In this document: positions 36,715 to 44,747 of the stretch, one piece after another
Layout: each line of letters begins with the position of its first letter
Position numbering within the stretch: the first letter of the stretch is position 1
Source of the DNA: Comamonas suwonensis
GTDB lineage: Bacteria > Pseudomonadota > Gammaproteobacteria > Burkholderiales > Burkholderiaceae_C
DNA length: 64,000 nucleotides
NCBI RefSeq assembly: GCF_012844455.2
Contig: NZ_JABBCQ020000003.1
Location: 282,397-346,396 of the forward strand
Direction: 5' to 3'
Notes under the pieces: generated by a model
Told to the model about the DNA's origin: nothing
Databases searched by the model: none
What the model saw: only the letters and a program-made list of their open reading frames with translations
Position numbers and translations under genes: made by a program

Positions 36715-37968
36715 GTGAGCAACCCAAATCCCATGTCCATCTCTGCTGAAAATACCGCATCCCGTCCTCTCGATGGCATTCGCATCCTGGATTTCACACG
36801 AGTCCTAGCAGGCCCCATGTCCACGGCGCTGCTGGCTGATCTGGGGGCCGAGGTGGTGAAGGTGGAGCCGCCTCAGGGCGACGATTACCGCGCCATCGGG
36901 CCCATGAAGAACGGTCAGAGTGCCTTGTTCACGGTGATGAACCGCAACAAGCAAAGTCTGGTGCTGGATCTGAAAAGCCCTCAGGCGGCCGAGATCGTCC
37001 AGGAGCTGGCGCAAAAAGTGGATGTGGTGGTCGAGAATTTCCGCCCTGGCGTGGCCGAGCGTCTGGGTATTGGCCCCGAAAAGCTGCGCGCCCTCAATCG
37101 CAAGCTGGTGTACGTCAGCGTTTCGGGTTTTGGGCAGACCGGACCGCTTGCCCATCGCCCCGCCTACGACATCATTGTGCAAGCCATGAGCGGCTTGATG
37201 GAAGCTACGGGCGAGCCCGATGGCGCTCCGACGCTGGTCGGCGAAGCGGTCAGCGATGTTGTCGCAGGGTTGTTTGCCTCCTGGGCCACGCTGGCAGCCT
37301 TGCTGCAGGCACAGCGCACGGGAGTGGGGCAGCATGTGGATGTCGCCATGTTTGACACCACCCTGACCTTTCTGGCCACCTCGGTGTCGCGCTATCTTTT
37401 CACGGGGCAACCCTCGCGTCGCGTGGGCAACCGCCATCCGCTGTCGGCGCCGTTTGGCGTCTACAAGGCGCGTGACGGGCATTTCGCTTTGGCCGTGCTC
37501 AACAAGAAGCTGTTTGATGCCACGGTGCTGGCCATGAATCTGCCGCAGCTGGTGGATGACCCACGCTATGCCAGCGACGAAACCCGCTCGGCCAACGAAC
37601 CCAGCCTGCGTGCCGCCATTGAAGCTTGGACGCAGCAGCATGATGTGGCCGAAGTGGTCGCCGTGCTGGACGCTGCAGGCGTGCCGGTGGCACCCATCTG
37701 GAATATCGAGCAGGCGCTGGAGTCGCCACAAATCCAGGCGCGCGGTCTGCTGCGCCCTGTGGCTGACGATCAACTGCCCGATCTGCGCTTGCCGACCCAG
37801 CCCGTGCATTTCGGCGGCGCGGCCCCTAACCGTGCCGAGCGTGCGCCAGCGCTGGGTGAACACACCGATCTGCTGCTGACCAGTTGGCTGGGCCGCAGCG
37901 GCGAAGCCATTGCCGCGTTGCGCGAGGCCGGCGTTTTCGGTTCCTCCACTTCCCCCGCGGTGCACTGA
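36715..37968 (+). CDS. Family III CoA-transferase (CaiB/BaiF)
   Basis: 417 residues from a GTG at 36715, or 411 from the ATG at 36733; neither has a clear ribosome-binding site. It begins 'LDGIRILDFTRVLAGPMSTALLADLGAEVVKVEPPQGDDYR', the signature of formyl-CoA transferase-type enzymes, and has the catalytic Asp region 'AYDIIVQAMSGLM'. It moves CoA between carboxylic acids. Coupled to an acyl-CoA dehydrogenase 40 bp downstream, it probably activates an acid for beta-oxidation-like breakdown. Confidence 0.93.
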   Translation: MSNPNPMSISAENTASRPLDGIRILDFTRVLAGPMSTALLADLGAEVVKVEPPQGDDYRAIGPMKNGQSALFTVMNRNKQSLVLDLKSPQAAEIVQELAQKVDVVVENFRPGVAERLGIGPEKLRALNRKLVYVSVSGFGQTGPLAHRPAYDIIVQAMSGLMEATGEPDGAPTLVGEAVSDVVAGLFASWATLAALLQAQRTGVGQHVDVAMFDTTLTFLATSVSRYLFTGQPSRRVGNRHPLSAPFGVYKARDGHFALAVLNKKLFDATVLAMNLPQLVDDPRYASDETRSANEPSLRAAIEAWTQQHDVAEVVAVLDAAGVPVAPIWNIEQALESPQIQARGLLRPVADDQLPDLRLPTQPVHFGGAAPNRAERAPALGEHTDLLLTSWLGRSGEAIAALREAGVFGSSTSPAVH

Positions 37969-38007
37969 GCTGGCCCTGCTTATCCTCGATAAAGAATAGA
38001 GACGAAT

Positions 38008-39156
38008 ATGACTTTCCTGCGACTTGGATCCACTGAAGAAGACCAGACCATTGCCGATGCCGTGGCGCGCTTTGCCCAGGAAAATCTGGCGCCTGTGGCC
38101 CAGGCCATGGATGAAGAAGCCTTCTCTGCCACCCGCCACGTGCCGGGCTTGTCCGAGCTGGGCGTGATGGGCATGAACCTGCCCGAGCATCTGGGCGGCC
38201 CCGGCGTCACGCCCACGGCCATGCTGATGTCGCTGGTTACCATTTCCCGCGCCTGTGCTGCAACTTCTTCGATGATTGGCGCCCATTACCTGGGCACCGA
38301 TGCCTTGCTGATTGGCGGCAGCGCCGAGCAGCACGAGCAATGGCTGCCGCGTTGCGCCACGGGTGAGTGGCTGGCGGCGTTTGCGTTGACCGAGCCGCGT
38401 GGCGGCTCTCACCCCGCCGACATGCGTACCAAGGCCGTGCGTGAGGGCGACGAATACGTGCTCACCGGCATCAAGCACTTCATCTCGAATGCTGCCGAGT
38501 CCCGCTTCATGATCGTGTTTGCCAAGACCGATATGGAAGCCGGTGCGCGCGGCGTCAGCGCCTTCATCGTGCCGCGCGATCTGCCGGGTATTCAGATCTC
38601 CTCGCCCGAAAAGCTCATGGGCATACGCGGCGGTCATGCTTTTGAGGTCTCGCTGGAAGGCGTGCGAGTGCCGGCTGCCAACCGTCTGGGTGAAGAAGGT
38701 CATGGCTTCAAGATCGCCATGAAGGTGCTGGACAACAGCCGTCTGGATGTGGCCGCAACCTCGCTGGGGATTGCCGAGGCCGCTTTGCAGGCGGCGGCGG
38801 ACTGGGCCAATCAGCGTCTGGTCGGCGGCGAGCCCCTGGCCACCAAGCAGGCGATTCAGTTCAAGCTGGCCGATATGAAGCTGCGCCTGGAGGCTGCCTG
38901 GGGGCTGACTATGCAGGCTCTGGCACTGCGCCAGGCCAAGCAGTCGTTCAGCCAGCAGTCGGCCATGGCCAAGCTCTATGCATCCGAGATGGCGGGCTTC
39001 GTGACTGATGAAGCGCTGCAGATCCACGGCGGCTACGGCTATACCCGCGAGATGCCTCTGGAGCGCTATGTGCGCGACGCCCGCATTCTGCGCATTTACG
39101 AGGGTTCATCCGAGATCCAGCGCACCATCATTGCCCGCTCGGTGCTAGGGTATTGA
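38008..39156 (+). CDS. Acyl-CoA dehydrogenase
   Basis: 382 residues, normal length. 'FALTEPRGGSHPADMRTKAVREGDEYVLTG' is the FAD-binding region, and the C-terminal 'ALQIHGGYGYTREMPLERYVRDARILRIYEGSSEIQRTIIAR' has the catalytic-base Glu (YEGSSEI). It oxidises an acyl-CoA thioester with FAD. Second gene of the CoA-transferase operon; the acyl substrate is unknown. Confidence 0.94.
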   Translation: MTFLRLGSTEEDQTIADAVARFAQENLAPVAQAMDEEAFSATRHVPGLSELGVMGMNLPEHLGGPGVTPTAMLMSLVTISRACAATSSMIGAHYLGTDALLIGGSAEQHEQWLPRCATGEWLAAFALTEPRGGSHPADMRTKAVREGDEYVLTGIKHFISNAAESRFMIVFAKTDMEAGARGVSAFIVPRDLPGIQISSPEKLMGIRGGHAFEVSLEGVRVPAANRLGEEGHGFKIAMKVLDNSRLDVAATSLGIAEAALQAAADWANQRLVGGEPLATKQAIQFKLADMKLRLEAAWGLTMQALALRQAKQSFSQQSAMAKLYASEMAGFVTDEALQIHGGYGYTREMPLERYVRDARILRIYEGSSEIQRTIIARSVLGY

Positions 39157-39439
39157 TACTGTCTGAGCGAGAAGAAATATTCAGCGCGTTGCCGACTGGC
39201 GAATCCACCCGCTGAATTGCCAGACGCTTGAAACGGGCACCATCTAGCATAAGCCGGGAACTTCTCTGAAATGTGGAAAGACTTGGTACCGGGCGTATCG
39301 CCTCAAGGGATGCGTCGTTCACGGCACTACACACAGAAAATTCTGATCATTGACGCCTTGTGGTGCTGCTCCTTACTGAAGCCGAAAGACCAACTGCCAC
39401 AGGCGCTCTATCCTATGATTCAACCCAGAAATAGGGGGC
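39157..39439. other. Intergenic region, left flank of the virus array
   Basis: No gene is supported in these 283 bp. I looked for a dif-like site here that would close the left end of the remnant element and did not find one. Confidence 0.4.
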
Positions 39440-40150
39440 GTGAGCTATGGGCATTTTGATCCTGTTGACTGGCAACGCGAAAAACCGTTTACTGGTGGAC
39501 GCAATGTTACGATTGCGCTGCTCTTGATTGGGTTGCTCGCCTATAGGTATCAGGCTGAAATCTTGCGGTTCTTCGTTGCGCCTCCGGCTGCAACTACTCA
39601 ACAGCCTGTGGTACGGCCGCAGCCAGAACCGACAATCGTTGCACCACGAGTCCTGGTACCGGAGAGGCCAAGTTCAGCTCCCACAGGTCAGATTTATCGA
39701 TGCGGAAATACCTACAGCAACACCCCTTGCGAGGGGGGTAGACAGATAGCACAGCAAAGCAGCCTGTCGGTAAGAGAATCGACGACAAAGGAAATCTACC
39801 TCTGCAAAGATTTCCATGGCAACCTGACATGGTAGAGCGCGGCCTGTTCGGCTAATGGTCGCTTTATTGAGCGGATTGCGCGTGTTCCGACCAATATTTC
39901 TTGGGATGAACAGGTCGCCATGGCGCGACAGCAGCGACATCGAGCACATGCAAATGCTGCTGAGCAAGTTGTTCCGGTTGCAACTCGTCCTGCTGGTAGC
40001 AAAGCCAATGCGTCTGAATGCCGGGAACTGAATGAACGCGTGAATTGGCTCGACAACTTGGGGCGAATTGGCGGGAGCGGCTACACCATGGATTGGATTC
40101 GTGAGGAGCGACGTAAAGCGCGCGATCGACAATTCAGGATCGGTTGTTAG
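39440..40150 (+). pseudogene. DUF4124-like membrane protein gene interrupted by an amber codon
   Basis: A GTG start at 39440 opens a frame with a membrane segment (VTIALLLIGLLAY), a Pro-rich linker and a Cys-containing domain ('IYRCGNTYSNTPCEGGRQI'). It stops at TAG 39833-39835. The same frame continues without other stops to 40150 with plausible protein ('SAACSANGRFIERIARVP' ... 'ECRELNERVNWLDNLGRIGG'). It thus looks like one gene of about 236 codons with a nonsense mutation. It ends tail-to-tail with the regulator remnant at 40147, the same place where accessory membrane genes lie in the two intact elements. Confidence 0.65.
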
Positions 40151-40509
40151 CCAATTTGGAAAAATGGAGCATTCGCGGGCGCGGTTTTATGCCTCGCAAG
40201 CTCCTTTTCCATGGTCAAGATTTGCTTGACAAGCCTATCGTTTTTGCGTTTGAGTGATTCGGCTAGTGCGTAGTTGCCCGCTGCATGATTGAACGCAACC
40301 GCGTCGATGGTAGAAATTCCCCATCGTGATTCCCAGAACAGCGCCAAATGAACGGCGCGAGGAGCTTGCCCCTCGCGTCGATATTTTTTGATGGTAGCTG
40401 GCTTGAGGTCTAGAAGTCTAGAAGACTAGAAGACTAGCGAGCTGTAGCGCAGATCATCAAGGATGTAGTGCAGATGCGGCAAATGTGCAGGGTAAGGTGC
40501 TCTAAACAT
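40147..40509 (-). pseudogene. dif-proximal helix-turn-helix regulator, copy 1 (disrupted)
   Basis: Reads MFRAPYPAHLPHLHYIL from the ATG at 40509, then stops at codon 28 (TAG, 40428-40426). The rest remains in frame: 'LLDLKPATIKKYRREGQAPRAVHLALFWESRWGI' and a C-terminal coiled coil ending FFQIG. It is a paralogue of the genes at 51264 and 58485. The stop lies in a short tandem repeat (TCTAGAAG units, 40409-40437) that replaces the residues VPGSIEQKA of the intact copies. Probable product when intact: a DNA-binding regulator of the virus. Confidence 0.75.
40409..40437. repeat. Short tandem repeat inside regulator copy 1
   Basis: Three imperfect units of CTAGAAGACT/CTAGAAGT in 29 bp, replacing sequence present in the intact paralogues and bringing in the premature stop. 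A slippage origin is likely. Confidence 0.7.
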
Positions 40510-40587
40510 CACCTGGGTTTCGGCACGCACAACCTTGAGAGCCCAGCAGCAAAAGGGCGTACTACTACAACTAGCCTAGCGTTTGTG

Positions 40588-40615
40588 ATTACACATAATA
40601 TACACAAAGGCGACG
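40588..40615 (-). other. dif-like XerCD site A
   Basis: Plus strand ATTACACATAA + TATACA. On the minus strand this is a central TGTATA followed by TTATGTGTAAT, two mismatches from the E. coli dif XerD arm (TTATGTTAAAT) with an identical centre. The other arm (CAAAGGCGACG) does not match a XerC arm. It is the left boundary of the corticovirus-like prophage. Confidence 0.7.
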
Positions 40616-40870
40616 CGCTTCGGCCAAAAGGGCGGCGCGTGCGAGCGGCTCTTTAACCGACTCCGCATATTGGTCAAGCAGGATTCCTTCAGGCTTTACG
40701 CCAAGCAATTTGGCGACTTTTACAGCCGCAGACTCATCAAGGCTGGTGCGTCTCCCAACCTTGTAATTGCTTAAAGCGGCGCGAGTGAGGCCAAGTTCTT
40801 GGGCTGCTTTGTAATCGCTGTCCCAGCCGTTTTTTAGCTTCAATTGCTGAATCCATTCATATGCCTTCAT
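40589..40870 (-). CDS. Cro/CI-type repressor of the corticovirus-like prophage
   Basis: 93 residues from the ATG at 40870 (AAGGAG ribosome-binding site; an extension to 40945 lacks one). Helix-turn-helix: 'DYKAAQELGLTRAALSNYKVGRRTSLDESAAVKVAKLLGV'. The last codons (VYYV, stop) are formed by dif-like site A itself, so recombination there rewrites the 3' end of the gene or its downstream context. Divergent from the replication genes with candidate operators in between; a lysogeny repressor is likely. Confidence 0.85.
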   Translation of the reverse strand: MKAYEWIQQLKLKNGWDSDYKAAQELGLTRAALSNYKVGRRTSLDESAAVKVAKLLGVKPEGILLDQYAESVKEPLARAALLAEARRLCVYYV

Positions 40871-40898
40871 GGCGGCTCCTTCGGTGATTGGATGGAAT

Positions 40899-40987
40899 AA
40901 ATGTAGTTTTTTTGCCGTGTACGTCAACGCACTGAAAATAAACATGACAACGGTACGTTGACCGACTACGGGACGTTAACTACATTT
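40899..40987. promoter_or_regulatory. Divergent control region with paired inverted repeats
   Basis: AAATGTAGTT (40899-40908) and AACTACATTT (40978-40987) form a perfect 10-bp inverted repeat 69 bp apart. Inside lie GTACGTCAACG (40919-40929), GTACGTTGACC (40953-40963) and GGACGTTAAC (40971-40980), variants of one motif. The arrangement suits operators of the adjacent repressor controlling both directions. Confidence 0.55.
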
Positions 40988-41105
40988 GCGCTGCCAGCCG
41001 GGAACTGGTGGTGTTTTCTAAGCCGTTCCCCGGTACTGCCCGTTATGCACACCCGGCTGGCACCACTGTGCAAGTGGTAGGGGACACGGCGTTTCGGGGA
41101 AAACA

Positions 41106-41330
41106 ATGGCTGAAACCACTGGTGAGTGTGCGCATGTCCGCATTGCTGTATCGCGATACAGAAATGTTCTTAACTCGTGTGAGTTCTTCGAGGCGGCTCT
41201 ACAAAAGCCGTTGTCGGAGAATTGGGAGCATTGCTTTGAGGCAGCTCTAGCGCTCAGGTCGTCTCTTTTGCCTGCTGCGGAGCATGTCCGGAATATGGGT
41301 GGCCTGCTGCTGATCGGCGGGGAGTTCTGA
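41106..41330 (+). CDS. Small hypothetical virus protein
   Basis: 74 residues, no recognised family. Two bases separate its stop from the next start, suggesting translational coupling, which is the main support. First plus-strand gene after the control region. Confidence 0.45.
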   Translation: MAETTGECAHVRIAVSRYRNVLNSCEFFEAALQKPLSENWEHCFEAALALRSSLLPAAEHVRNMGGLLLIGGEF

Positions 41331-41332
41331 CC

Positions 41333-41566
41333 ATGCAATACACCGTCGCAGCCCATGCGGGCGGGTATGTGGTCGCCCGTAGCCGTGGAAACGGCGAGTG
41401 GATAGCGGTACAAGAGTCAGCCTGCTATGAGTCCTGCAGGCGCGAAGCAATCCGCCTGAATGCCGAGCAGAAAGCCCGCCAGCGCTTGGAGCAGGCCCGC
41501 CTTATCAGCGCTTCGCTTCAGCCGCGCCGCTCTCTGCGGTACTTTGAGCCGGACGCTTTCGCATGA
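41333..41566 (+). CDS. Small hypothetical virus protein
   Basis: 77 residues, hydrophilic and basic at the C-terminus. The N-terminal 'YTVAAHAGGYVVARSRGNGEW' looks like a small beta-rich fold. It overlaps the replication gene by ATGA (41563-41566) and so is coupled to it. Possibly an accessory replication or ssDNA-binding protein; not identified. Confidence 0.65.
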   Translation: MQYTVAAHAGGYVVARSRGNGEWIAVQESACYESCRREAIRLNAEQKARQRLEQARLISASLQPRRSLRYFEPDAFA

Positions 41567-43695
41567 GAGTTCAGCATTCGGACGAAAAGCCCGTCACCTA
41601 TGAGCAATGGGCCGGTGGCCGTGTTGCTGATCGTCTTGATCGCCTAGGTTTGCCGAAGCGTTGGCAAGCCCGCCTGATGCGCAATTGGGCGCGAATCCAT
41701 CGTACTGACCGCCCTGCAAGTGAGCAGTTCTTGCGCCAGTACGTGGCAGACCTTGGCAAGACTCGCATTAACTTGGATGCGTCGGACTGGGAGGTCTGCG
41801 AAAAGGCTATGGGCCTTGCGCTGCGCTGCACCCAGCTCGCCATGCTGTACCACGATGCCGCCACGCTGCGCAGCGCCATGGATAGGGTGGTTGTGGGGCA
41901 GGGCGTGGAGCCGCCATCGCGCAAGCTCAAGAAATACAGAGAGGATGGTCCGGCCATTTCTCGCATGGCCTGCCCGGTGTGGTGGCGGCGCAAGCTGCGC
42001 TCACACCATGGCCGCTGCATTGAATCGGCGGCTATCGGTATTGGCTACGTGAACCGTAGCGAAGAGATTTATTGCAGCAATGAAACCGTGTATCGGATAC
42101 GGCAGCGGGACAAGGCCGCGGCTGAAATGCTGGCAACCACGTTTGCGCGGAATGAGCACGGCCAAGAGTTGAGCCTTGAAGAGTTGCGCAAGGTCAGCGT
42201 GGCCGAGCGCAGCATTAAACGAGCCGAGCTGATGACCCGAATCAGCGGATTTGAGCGCGTGGCCGTGGCTGCTGGTCATGGTGGTTTGTTCATGACCACC
42301 ACATGCCCCAGTCGCATGCATAAATGGCGCACGGTGGGGCCGAAGTACTCGACCAAGGTCGTTGAAAACCCACGTTATGACGGCACCGAGCCGAGACAGG
42401 CCCAAGAGCATTTGGCTGATGTATGGGCGCGCACCAGATCGGCGCTGTTGCGCTATGGCGTGACGCTTTACGGCTTTCGCATTGCTGAGCCGAACCATGA
42501 CGGCACGCCGCATTGGCATTTCTTGGTTTTCTTTGATCTGAAATGGCCGGGTGAGGCCAAGCGTGCTGCTTTGCCGCGCATTAAAGCCATCTGCAGGCGC
42601 TATGCGCTGGGCAAGGGTGAGGCCAAGATGCCTGCTTTCAAAAAAATGTTCACTGAGCGCGTGGTGCCTTACCGCACCAAAAAAGCCGCAAGGGCTGCTG
42701 CTGCTGAAGCTGAAACGGCGTGGCGCATTGCTGATCGCCGCAACCAGAACGCTGAGCCGGGTGCCAAAGAGCACCGCGTTGACTTTGAAGAAATGGACTC
42801 GGCCAAAGGCTCTGCAGCGGGCTACATCGCAAAGTACGTTGCCAAAAATATCGACGGCTACAAGGTGGGCGAAGACCTGTTCGGCAACCCTGCAATGGAA
42901 ACATCGGGCCGCGTCGAAGCATGGGCGCGCACATGGGGTATTCGCCAGTTTCAGCAGGTCGGCGGGCCTCCCGTAACGGTATGGCGCGAACTGCGCCGGA
43001 TTGAAGAGCTGCCCAAGGGTGCCCCGGCGCATCTGGTGATGGCATTCAACGCGGTAAACAAGGTGGAGTTGATCGAAGGCAAGGAAAACGCCTCAGTGGC
43101 TTGGGACCGTTACTGCGAAGCGCAGGGCGGCGTTTTCTGTGGCCGTCTGTATTCGATTCGCCTGGACATGCAAGAGCAGGAAGGCTTGAACCGTTACGGC
43201 GAAGAAAAGGGCAAGCGTCCGGTAGGCATCTACACAAGCGGCATGGAGACATGGACGCCCCCGTGGATGGCCCACATGCACCCGCCTGCGCTCATTCCGC
43301 GCCGGGTGGAATGGTTTGTTGAATCGTCCCGCCATGTGTGGGAGATCGTCGGGCGCCCGCGTCCGGCTGTTTTGAGCGCGCCTTGCGCGCCTTGGACTTG
43401 GACTTGTGTCAATAACTGTACGGGGGTTGATGAAGATGGAATTGAGCGAGCAGATGAAGGAAGCGCGGACGGCCTGGGAGAAGGCGCCGGCGCACATCAA
43501 ATTGATGGCTGGGAAGTACATGGAGCCGGTGTTGACCGTGCTCGAGTCGCTTTGCCAGCTCTCCCCTACGGAGGGTGGCGCGAAAACCATCCCGATTACC
43601 TGCAAGGGTTCGAGCTGCAGCAGTGGAAACAGCGGCACATGCATGGGCCTTGGCAGCCAGCAGGCAAAGTGGCCGTTTCCGGGGGAAAGTCATGA
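41563..43695 (+). CDS. HUH replication initiator (phage P2 gpA-like)
   Basis: 710 residues. The rolling-circle motif His-Trp-His lies at residues 317-319 (TPHWHFLVFF), and two catalytic-type tyrosines at 421 and 425 (GYIAKYVAK), the two-tyrosine layout of the Phage_GPA family to which P2 gpA belongs; PM2 P12 is of the same superfamily. It nicks the circular genome to start rolling-circle replication. The C-terminal 90 or so residues after WTCVNNCTG have unusual composition and overlap another plausible frame at 43436. Ends by ATGA overlap with the next gene. Confidence 0.92.
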   Translation: MRVQHSDEKPVTYEQWAGGRVADRLDRLGLPKRWQARLMRNWARIHRTDRPASEQFLRQYVADLGKTRINLDASDWEVCEKAMGLALRCTQLAMLYHDAATLRSAMDRVVVGQGVEPPSRKLKKYREDGPAISRMACPVWWRRKLRSHHGRCIESAAIGIGYVNRSEEIYCSNETVYRIRQRDKAAAEMLATTFARNEHGQELSLEELRKVSVAERSIKRAELMTRISGFERVAVAAGHGGLFMTTTCPSRMHKWRTVGPKYSTKVVENPRYDGTEPRQAQEHLADVWARTRSALLRYGVTLYGFRIAEPNHDGTPHWHFLVFFDLKWPGEAKRAALPRIKAICRRYALGKGEAKMPAFKKMFTERVVPYRTKKAARAAAAEAETAWRIADRRNQNAEPGAKEHRVDFEEMDSAKGSAAGYIAKYVAKNIDGYKVGEDLFGNPAMETSGRVEAWARTWGIRQFQQVGGPPVTVWRELRRIEELPKGAPAHLVMAFNAVNKVELIEGKENASVAWDRYCEAQGGVFCGRLYSIRLDMQEQEGLNRYGEEKGKRPVGIYTSGMETWTPPWMAHMHPPALIPRRVEWFVESSRHVWEIVGRPRPAVLSAPCAPWTWTCVNNCTGVDEDGIERADEGSADGLGEGAGAHQIDGWEVHGAGVDRARVALPALPYGGWRENHPDYLQGFELQQWKQRHMHGPWQPAGKVAVSGGKS

Positions 43696-43699
43696 ATGA
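43436..43699 (+). CDS. Overlapping small protein inside the Rep 3' end
   Basis: 87 residues from an ATG at 43436 in a different frame from Rep. The first half (MELSEQMKEARTAWEKAPAH, then a helix 'YMEPVLTVLESLCQLSP') looks more protein-like than the Rep frame over the same DNA. A Cys/Ser/Gly-rich end follows. It may be a true overlapping gene; unconfirmed. Confidence 0.5.
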   Translation: MELSEQMKEARTAWEKAPAHIKLMAGKYMEPVLTVLESLCQLSPTEGGAKTIPITCKGSSCSSGNSGTCMGLGSQQAKWPFPGESHE

Positions 43700-43898
43700 C
43701 GTGTTCAAAGTGCATGAGCCTGCCCGTATCCGTACCGGGAAATACGCGGGCCTTGTCGGTACGGTAACGGAAACCGTAGAAGACGACGGCCAGCAGACCG
43801 GCGTGCACCTGGACATTCAGGGCGTGCGCGAGGGCGTGCCGGTCAGCAAGCAACTGTGGTTCAAACGTTCGGCGGTGGAAAGGAACACCCATGGCTAA
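43692..43898 (+). CDS. KOW-like small protein
   Basis: 68 residues from the ATG at 43692, overlapping the Rep stop. 'ARIRTGKYAGLVGTVTETVEDDG' resembles a KOW motif, a small barrel that binds nucleic acid or protein. Overlaps the next gene start by 8 bp. Role in the virus unknown. Confidence 0.7.
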   Translation: MNDVFKVHEPARIRTGKYAGLVGTVTETVEDDGQQTGVHLDIQGVREGVPVSKQLWFKRSAVERNTHG

Positions 43899-44247
43899 AG
43901 AAATTTTGGGGCGTGTTGACTGCCCGTTTTGTCATTTGAGTCAGGGCGTGCGTGTAACGCATGACAAGAACGGTCAGCCGTTTGGATATTGCGATGGTGG
44001 ATGCCATGGGCAGATGAAAGTTGGCGGGGACGCTCATCGTGTTGCGCGATTTGTCGAGAAATATCCGTGGGCAGCTCCATTGAATGCCGCAAAGCCCGTA
44101 TCCGTACCGGTACGGGAACCGGAACCCGAAGCGGTACAGCCCGTAATGGCTCCGGTACAGGTAGTGAAGCCGGAACCGAAACCGAAACCGAAACGCCAGC
44201 CGGTAGCGAATCCGTTTGATATCTTTTTGAAGAAAGAGCCAGCATGA
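43891..44247 (+). CDS. Zinc-ribbon-like protein with Pro/Glu repeat tail
   Basis: 118 residues. Two Cys pairs (CPFC near residue 11 and CDGGC near residue 34) form a putative zinc knuckle. The C-terminal half is a low-complexity EPKPKPK-type stretch encoded by repeats of CCGAAA. Possibly DNA-binding; not identified. Confidence 0.7.
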   Translation: MAKEILGRVDCPFCHLSQGVRVTHDKNGQPFGYCDGGCHGQMKVGGDAHRVARFVEKYPWAAPLNAAKPVSVPVREPEPEAVQPVMAPVQVVKPEPKPKPKRQPVANPFDIFLKKEPA

Positions 44248-44747
44248 ACGAAGAAGTACAAGAGCAAAGCAGCGAACAGGCGGCAGACTTTGCCGCGCTG
44301 CAGGCGGCAGCAGGGCCGGGGCCGGAAGAGGTGGCGGCAGAAGAGCAGCAAGAGCAGGGCAGGCCTGAACTGGCGACAGAAATTGCGGGTCTGGTGCAGG
44401 CCGCTGTTAGCATGCTGGCTCCCATGTTTCCAAGTCTGCCCGGTATCTATACGCCAGAGGCCACGCAATCGGCGGCGGCGGCGGTGGCCGGGGTCTGCCA
44501 CAAGCACGGCTGGATGCAAGGCGGGGTCATGGGCCGCTGGGGTGAAGAAATTGCCTGCGTTGCCATCGTGGGGCCGCTGGCCTTTGCCACGTATCAGGGC
44601 GTCAAGACCGATATCGCAGCCCGTCAGCCCGTGGAGCGCATCGGTGGGCCTGATCTATCGGCACCTGTTCCCGTAGCGGGGCCGGTACCGTCCAAGGCGG
44701 TGACTTTTGGAGCTCCGGTACCCGCATCGGAGGCCGTAGCTGCATGA
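44244..44747 (+). CDS. Virus protein with membrane segment, unknown
   Basis: 167 residues; Glu/Gln/Ala-rich N-terminus, then 'LATEIAGLVQAAVSMLAPMF', and a hydrophobic stretch 'ACVAIVGPLAFATYQGVKTDI' near residues 105-125, ending in a Pro/Val-rich tail. It overlaps genes on both sides by ATGA. Directly before the packaging ATPase, so a packaging or membrane role is possible. Confidence 0.65.
   Translation: MNEEVQEQSSEQAADFAALQAAAGPGPEEVAAEEQQEQGRPELATEIAGLVQAAVSMLAPMFPSLPGIYTPEATQSAAAAVAGVCHKHGWMQGGVMGRWGEEIACVAIVGPLAFATYQGVKTDIAARQPVERIGGPDLSAPVPVAGPVPSKAVTFGAPVPASEAVAA

Larger units (their letters stand above)
39440..40598. mobile_element. Remnant of a third dif-integrated element
   Basis: This segment has the same right-end arrangement as the two complete viruses: a plus-strand membrane-protein gene, a tail-to-tail minus-strand helix-turn-helix gene, about 80 bp, then a dif-like site. 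Replication and capsid genes are absent and both genes are broken. The left limit is unknown; the start given is that of the first associated gene. Confidence 0.5.

Noticed and set aside
36805..39027. 740-codon minus-strand open frame opposite the CoA-transferase and acyl-CoA dehydrogenase genes
   Set aside because: Its product is His/Gln/Arg-rich low-complexity sequence with no domain, and it mirrors two well-recognised genes. It results from strong third-position GC bias.
39157..39439. Fourth dif-like site expected at the left end of the remnant element
   Set aside because: No sequence resembling TTATGTTAAAT next to TGTATA was found in this interval on either strand.
42001..43032. 343-codon minus-strand frame inside the GPA-type Rep gene
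   Set aside because: The Rep frame has intact HUH and tyrosine motifs; the antisense frame is compositionally odd and has no start signal.
44090..44210. Possible iteron array in the zinc-ribbon gene
   Set aside because: The CCGAAA repeats here encode an EPKPK tail; only the wider GGTACGG motif recurrence was kept as a weak observation.
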